Source: Bacillota bacterium
GTDB taxonomy: Bacteria > Bacillota > Clostridia > Acetivibrionales > DSM-1351
Direction: 5' to 3'
NCBI GenBank assembly: GCA_023436485.1
Contig: JAEZIU010000344.1
Location: 1 to 7,135 of the forward strand
DNA: 7,135 bases
A model generated the notes under the pieces. It did not search any database and was not told the DNA's origin. It saw only the letters and a list, made by a program, of their open reading frames with translations. Positions 4,952-7,135 of this stretch are shown one piece after another (position 1 is the first letter of the stretch; each line of letters opens with the position of its first letter). The translations under genes were made by a program, and so were the position numbers.

Positions 4952-4995
4952 CCCTTAAAATTAAAAGTGTTCAATAACACATTTAGTTTTAAGGG
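4952..4995. repeat. 20-bp imperfect inverted repeat upstream of RCC1 gene
   Basis: CCCTTAAAATTAAAAGTGTT (4952-4971) pairs with 4976-4995 around a CAAT loop, with one mismatch and one wobble. No T-tract follows on either side. It lies between the stalk-gene terminator and the RCC1 start, so it is in the RCC1 leader or promoter region. A relic of an insertion or a regulatory hairpin are both possible. Confidence 0.6.
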
Positions 4996-5007
4996 AACCT
5001 TCTTCAT

Positions 5008-5039
5008 AAAAAAAGATGACACCTTTATAAGATGCCACC
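5008..5039 (-). terminator. rho-independent terminator of stalk-domain gene
   Basis: On the minus strand GGTGGCATCTT (5039-5029) pairs over all 11 positions, with G-U wobbles, to AAGGTGTCATC (5025-5015) around an ATA loop, followed at once by seven T residues (5014-5008). It lies 30 nt after the stop codon. It separates the stalk-domain gene from the RCC1 gene transcriptionally. Confidence 0.88.
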
Positions 5040-5068
5040 CTTTTATGTACTTTACTCTGATTTATAGT

Positions 5069-5803
5069 TTATTTGACTGTAGGATTAAAGAAGTAAGCAT
5101 AACCATGGCTTCCTGCTCCTGAGATACCATTTGCTGAGAATCCTATTGTTTTTACTCCTGTTATGTCAATATCTTCAACCTTTTTAATTTCTCCTCCATT
5201 TATTTTCATATTCACTATTGTTTCTTTAGTATCAACATTATAAACATATATTGTAAATTGTTCTCCAATATATTCATCCTTAGTAGCAAGATAAGCATCA
5301 AATGATAACTTACTGTATGCTCCTCCTATTTCTGCCTTATATGAATTATCAATGCTACTAGAAGAACCACCATTCCAAAGCTCATAAGCTATTCCGTCAT
5401 TGTATTTGACATCTGCTCCGAATTCTCCTTTTACAGTTAATGAACCTTTATCCGTTACTTTACTACTAGCACCGGATGTCTTTGCCTTGAAGCTCAATAC
5501 ACTCTTAGGCTGCTTTTCTTCTGTCCCTATTATTACAGTTTTTGTATCGCCATCCCAGTTTATAGGTATATCCAACATATTGCTGACTGAACGAACCGGG
5601 ATATATGTAGTACCATTATATAAAATAGGGTATACAGCATTTCCGTTGGCGTCCTTCATTTCTTGAACAACTCCAGAATACCTGATTTTAATTTCTTTGC
5701 TCAGTACTGCTTTAATTTCAGTACTTAATGAAGCACCAAAAGCAACAACACCAACACAGAACATACAAACACTAGCTAAAACTGTAATCCGTATTTTTTT
5801 CAT
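5069..5803 (-). CDS. secreted copper-amine-oxidase-N-like stalk domain protein (244 aa)
   Basis: Signal peptide: MKKIR, hydrophobic ITVLASVCMFCVGVVAFGA, probable cleavage near residue 24. Residues about 37-93 form the copper amine oxidase N-terminal-like stalk domain common in Clostridia and Paenibacillus surface proteins: YPILYNGTTYIPVRSVSNML, then WDGDTKTVIIG. This is not an oxidase; the domain is a structural module. Residues about 125-244 resemble an NPCBM-type beta-sandwich (GIAYELWNGGSSSS, AYSKLSFDAYLATKDEYIGE, FTIYVYNVDTKE, ending TGVKTIGFSA...GYAYFFNPTVK), a carbohydrate- or wall-associated fold. It is expected at the cell surface or outside. The start is ATG at 5803, with AAAGGAG 8 nt upstream; a GTG three codons earlier lies within that ribosome binding site and is not credible. 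It has its own promoter and terminator. Confidence 0.85.
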   Translation of the reverse strand: MKKIRITVLASVCMFCVGVVAFGASLSTEIKAVLSKEIKIRYSGVVQEMKDANGNAVYPILYNGTTYIPVRSVSNMLDIPINWDGDTKTVIIGTEEKQPKSVLSFKAKTSGASSKVTDKGSLTVKGEFGADVKYNDGIAYELWNGGSSSSIDNSYKAEIGGAYSKLSFDAYLATKDEYIGEQFTIYVYNVDTKETIVNMKINGGEIKKVEDIDITGVKTIGFSANGISGAGSHGYAYFFNPTVK

Positions 5804-5811
5804 TAAATACA

Positions 5812-5818
5812 CTCCTTT
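5812..5818 (-). promoter_or_regulatory. ribosome binding site deciding the stalk-gene start
   Basis: AAAGGAG on the minus strand, 8 nt before ATG at 5803. It rules out the in-frame GTG at 5812 that would otherwise give a longer protein. Confidence 0.85.
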
Positions 5819-5845
5819 ATTATTTTATTAAAGACCATCCCTATT

Positions 5846-5874
5846 ATTATATAATTTCAGTTTTTTTATGTCAA
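5846..5874 (-). promoter_or_regulatory. consensus sigma-A promoter of stalk-domain gene
   Basis: Minus strand TTGACA (5874-5869), 17-bp spacer, TATAAT (5851-5846): both hexamers match consensus exactly at optimal spacing. Expected start is about 5838-5840, giving a leader of some 35 nt. This predicts strong constitutive expression unless a repressor acts; no operator is evident. Confidence 0.88.
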
Positions 5875-5907
5875 CTAAGGAAAAATTATATTTACGAGTT
5901 CTTATAT

Positions 5908-6136
5908 TCAATATCCCTGATCATCGATAAGCATTCTCCTTAGCTTTAACATCAATATTCTTGCCATATCAATACCCAACGCTTTTCAATGCTTCATCAA
6001 GGACCAGATGTTCTTGCTTTAATTTTTTCGCTTCACTAACCTCATTTCTGGAATCTTGATACATACCTAAATATAAGTAAACCACACCGGAAAGATAAGA
6101 ATGTATCAGCCAATTATTGTAATACTTCTGAATTGG
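5908..6136 (-). pseudogene. C-terminal remnant of a helical (TPR-like?) protein, frameshifted
   Basis: A minus-strand open stretch of 55 codons (6136-5969) has protein-like content with no start codon near its head: PIQKYYNNWLIHSYLSGVV, YLYLGMYQDS, then a helix NEVSEAKKLKQEHLVLDEAL. The YLYLGMYQDS motif followed by a charged helix recalls the end of a tetratricopeptide repeat. A TGA ends it at 5969. The neighbouring frame, entered just before that point, continues with ALGIDMARILMLKLRRML to a TGA at 5908, as if a single frameshift split the original tail. A TAA lies just upstream of 6136. I read this as the decayed 3' end of a larger gene; family assignment is weak. Confidence 0.4.
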
Positions 6137-6146
6137 TTATATAAAG

Positions 6147-6161
6147 CGGCTTAAAAAGCCA
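6147..6161 (-). other. weak hairpin upstream of helical remnant
   Basis: TGGCTT-TTT-AAGCCG on the minus strand gives a 6-bp stem (one G-U) followed by a T-rich run. It could be a second, weak terminator beyond the one at 6217-6243, or chance in AT-rich DNA. Confidence 0.25.
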
Positions 6162-6216
6162 GCTTATTGTAAAACATTTCCGTATGCTAAAACTAAATAA
6201 TATCCGGTTTCACTGA

Positions 6217-6243
6217 AAAAGCCTGTAATAAATACAAGTCTTT
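6217..6243 (-). terminator. terminator-like hairpin of right module copy
   Basis: AAAGACTTGTA (6243-6233) pairs with TACAGGCTTTT (6227-6217) with one A-C mismatch around TTTAT, then T and C. It corresponds base for base in position to the hairpin at 366-392; one stem position has changed from U-G to C-G. Confidence 0.5.
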
Positions 6244-6276
6244 GCACTAAAGCCGAAAACTGAAAATACAGCTATA

Positions 6277-6384
6277 TCAACGCTTCTTGAAAATATATAG
6301 TATGTAAAAAAATAACCTGAACTGATAAGCAGAGCTGCCATACTCTCTGGCAGCCCTACGAAAAAACCTCTCAAAATCCCTCAT
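6277..6384 (-). CDS. conserved 35-aa hydrophobic peptide, second copy
   Basis: The paralogue of the 225-332 peptide, with the same 35-codon length and TGA stop. Residues 1-5 (MRDFE), RAAR, YGSS, QFRL and the YIFKK end are shared; the other positions are mainly conservative swaps, and the tail is KKR instead of KKH. The hydrophobic aromatic segment (YQFRLFFYILYIF) is kept. Its ATG overlaps the SymE-like stop by ATGA (6384-6381), exactly as in the left copy. Translation from spliced RNA of the interrupted SymE-like gene, or directly from intron-containing RNA, are both possible. Function unknown. Confidence 0.65.
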   Translation of the reverse strand: MRDFERFFRRAAREYGSSAYQFRLFFYILYIFKKR

Positions 6385-6403
6385 GCATCATCCTCACAAT
6401 CTA
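6381..6403 (-). CDS. 3' exon of a second SymE-like gene, interrupted by group II intron
   Basis: Only the last 23 bp are visible: TA of a split codon, then GAT TGT GAG GAT GAT GCA TGA (DCEDDA-stop), matching DCEDEI-stop of the left copy in frame and length. The 5' exon must lie beyond the right edge, past the intron. Splicing would join the codon, so the gene need not be dead. Confidence 0.7.
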
Positions 6404-6455
6404 GTGGGGTAGGATCATGACGCCTTGCCATTTGGCAGGTCTTCACAACCCTCCC
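6404..6455 (-). ncRNA. group II intron domain VI with branchpoint A and 3' splice site
   Basis: The basal stem GGG (6455-6453) pairs with CCC (6409-6407), A6452 pairs with U6411, and GGGUUGU (6451-6445) pairs with AUGAUCC (6418-6412). This leaves A6410 as a single bulged adenosine, seventh from the intron end, the standard branchpoint position for lariat formation. The apex is GCC-AAAU-GGC. The intron ends in AC (6405-6404). Confidence 0.85.
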
Positions 6456-6458
6456 TCA

Positions 6459-6492
6459 GAACCGGACTTACACCTTTCAATGTATCCGGCTC
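6459..6492 (-). ncRNA. group II intron domain V
   Basis: Minus strand: GAGCCGGA (6492-6485) pairs with TCCGGTTC (6466-6459), and ACATT-GAAA-GGTGT forms the upper stem with a GNRA tetraloop; an asymmetric bulge separates them. Total length is the standard 34 nt. The AGC catalytic triad is at 6491-6489. This is the metal-binding active-site hairpin of the ribozyme. Confidence 0.93.
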
Positions 6493-6513
6493 GCCAGTTA
6501 TTTCTAAGGTTAG

Positions 6514-7135
6514 TTATTTATTATCATGAATTTCATTGTGACAATGTTTACACAACACTAATGTTTTTCTTCTAATTCCAAGCATGACTATAGCCCATTG
6601 TGGAGGTAGACAATTTGGTTTATTGTATTTCTCCAAAATATCTTTTAATTTCCGCACATGATGTACTGAAAAGTCTTTATGATTTTTGCTTTTGTACCCG
6701 CATAGTTCGCAAGTTTTAGCATTTAGTCTACCGATAATTTCCTTCCTTATTCCATCGATTTCATCATAAATATGGTTTGTTGGTTTGTGATTTCTTACCA
6801 AAGAATCATTAAAGTATGTTAATGTTTTCTCTTTGCCTTTTACAATGTACTTTACACCTATAATTTTCCTCGTTCCGTTTTTATCCTTGATTTTCACATC
6901 AACTCCATATTTAGTTATGACTTTTCGGCAAGAGCTCTTTTCTTTTTTGGCTATTGTTTTGACCATGCTGTAATAGTGAAAATATTTAAATTTGTTCATT
7001 TTGCTACAAACATTAGTTGCTAAACAATAGTAATTATAAAGCCCCCTTATTTCGGCATTATATTCACTTATAATTTCATACACAGGCAAATTTACTCTTG
7101 AATTGCAGTGAAATGGTTTGTTTTCTTTCCGATAC
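6514..7135 (-). CDS. ltrA: group II intron-encoded protein (maturase + HNH endonuclease), 5'-partial
   Basis: The frame is open through the right edge (last full codon at 7134-7132), so the N-terminal reverse transcriptase domains are outside the window; the TTG at 7089 is an internal Leu codon, not a start. Visible first is the maturase domain X: YNAEIRGLYNYYCLATN, then YYSMVKTIAKKEKSSCRKVI. This helps the intron fold and splice. The C-terminal DNA endonuclease domain follows: CELC zinc pair, VHH, the W-x3-ML-x4-RKTLVLC stretch and CKHCHNEIH, with both cysteine pairs and the HNH histidines present. It cuts the second target strand to prime reverse transcription during retrohoming. The protein ends 21 nt before domain V, in intron domain IV as usual. 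Domain and residue content suggest a mobile, not degenerate, element. The ltrA symbol is used generically. Confidence 0.9.
   Translation of the reverse strand, partial: YRKENKPFHCNSRVNLPVYEIISEYNAEIRGLYNYYCLATNVCSKMNKFKYFHYYSMVKTIAKKEKSSCRKVITKYGVDVKIKDKNGTRKIIGVKYIVKGKEKTLTYFNDSLVRNHKPTNHIYDEIDGIRKEIIGRLNAKTCELCGYKSKNHKDFSVHHVRKLKDILEKYNKPNCLPPQWAIVMLGIRRKTLVLCKHCHNEIHDNK

Larger units (their letters stand above)
6202..6403 (-). repeat. right copy of inverted 202-bp module repeat
   Basis: The inverted counterpart of 206-407. Homology begins exactly at the base after the group II intron (6403) and runs 202 bp without a gap through the SymE-like C-terminus, the 35-aa gene and the structured 3' region. 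Confidence 0.85.
6404..7135 (-). mobile_element. group II intron, 3' portion (continues off the right edge)
   Basis: The minus strand carries, in the expected order, the C-terminal half of an intron-encoded reverse transcriptase/maturase with HNH endonuclease, a canonical 34-nt domain V, a 3-nt linker, a domain VI with a bulged A, and an AC 3' end at 6405-6404. Homology to the uninterrupted SymE-like gene resumes at 6403, which fixes the 3' splice site. The 5' end, domains I-III and the RT domains are outside the window. All visible catalytic parts look intact. Confidence 0.92.

Noticed and set aside
4952..4995. terminator reading of the 20-bp hairpin
   Set aside because: No T-tract on either strand; the real terminator is the adjacent hairpin at 5008-5039.
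4898..5122. plus-strand 74-codon frame across the terminator
   Set aside because: It runs through a strong minus-strand terminator and the end of the stalk gene, with no ribosome site.
5400..5666. plus-strand 88-codon frame
   Set aside because: It is antisense to the stalk-domain gene, which has signal peptide, promoter and terminator.
5810..5812. GTG start giving three extra residues on the stalk-domain protein
   Set aside because: The GTG overlaps the Shine-Dalgarno sequence; ATG at 5803 is correctly spaced and begins a normal signal peptide.
7087..7089. TTG as start codon of the HNH-containing protein
   Set aside because: The frame is open upstream to the window edge and encodes normal maturase sequence, and group II intron proteins are much longer; the codon is internal Leu.

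Overview
The window is AT-rich DNA with strong AGGAGG-type ribosome binding sites and a perfect TTGACA-17-TATAAT promoter. It also carries copper-amine-oxidase-N 'stalk' and RCC1/cadherin-like proteins and a SUKH immunity gene. Together these suggest a Firmicute, most likely a Clostridia member (a Ruminiclostridium/Acetivibrio-like genome would fit; genus not certain). It reads as an accessory island of mobile elements, small addiction-like modules, gene remnants and two surface/propeller proteins, not as a housekeeping region.

Layout, left to right. (1) 58-407, + strand: a compact module made of a 56-aa SymE/AbrB-fold protein, a 35-aa hydrophobic peptide overlapping it by ATGA, and a structured, very conserved 3' region ending in a terminator-like hairpin. 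(2) About 421-1985, +: an IS110-family insertion sequence, with an intact 407-aa DEDD transposase and an upstream leader that folds like a candidate bridge RNA. (3) 1996-2820, +: a 60-aa two-helix membrane protein, a headless C-terminal remnant of an unidentified protein (probably a polymorphic toxin), and a SMI1/KNR4 (SUKH) immunity protein with a terminator. (4) 2863-3391: a convergent intergenic region rich in palindromes, including a 22-bp hairpin. (5) 3392-5874, -: an RCC1 beta-propeller with a C-terminal cadherin-like domain and no signal peptide, then a separate secreted stalk-domain protein with its own consensus promoter and terminator. (6) 5908-6136, -: a frameshifted helical (possibly TPR) gene remnant. 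(7) 6202-7135, -: a second, inverted copy of the module in (1). Its SymE-like reading frame is interrupted near the 3' end by a group II intron. The intron's domains V and VI, its branchpoint, its 3' splice site and the C-terminal maturase plus HNH endonuclease part of its encoded protein are visible; the rest lies beyond the right edge.

The most interesting observation is that the two module copies (206-407 on + and 6403-6202 on -) align over 202 bp without a gap. They preserve the ATGA overlap and the 35-codon frame, and the 3' non-coding segment is at least as conserved as the coding part. This points to a small two-protein plus RNA-structure unit under selection that I cannot match to a described system. 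The left copy also supplies the intron-free version of the site occupied by the group II intron in the right copy.
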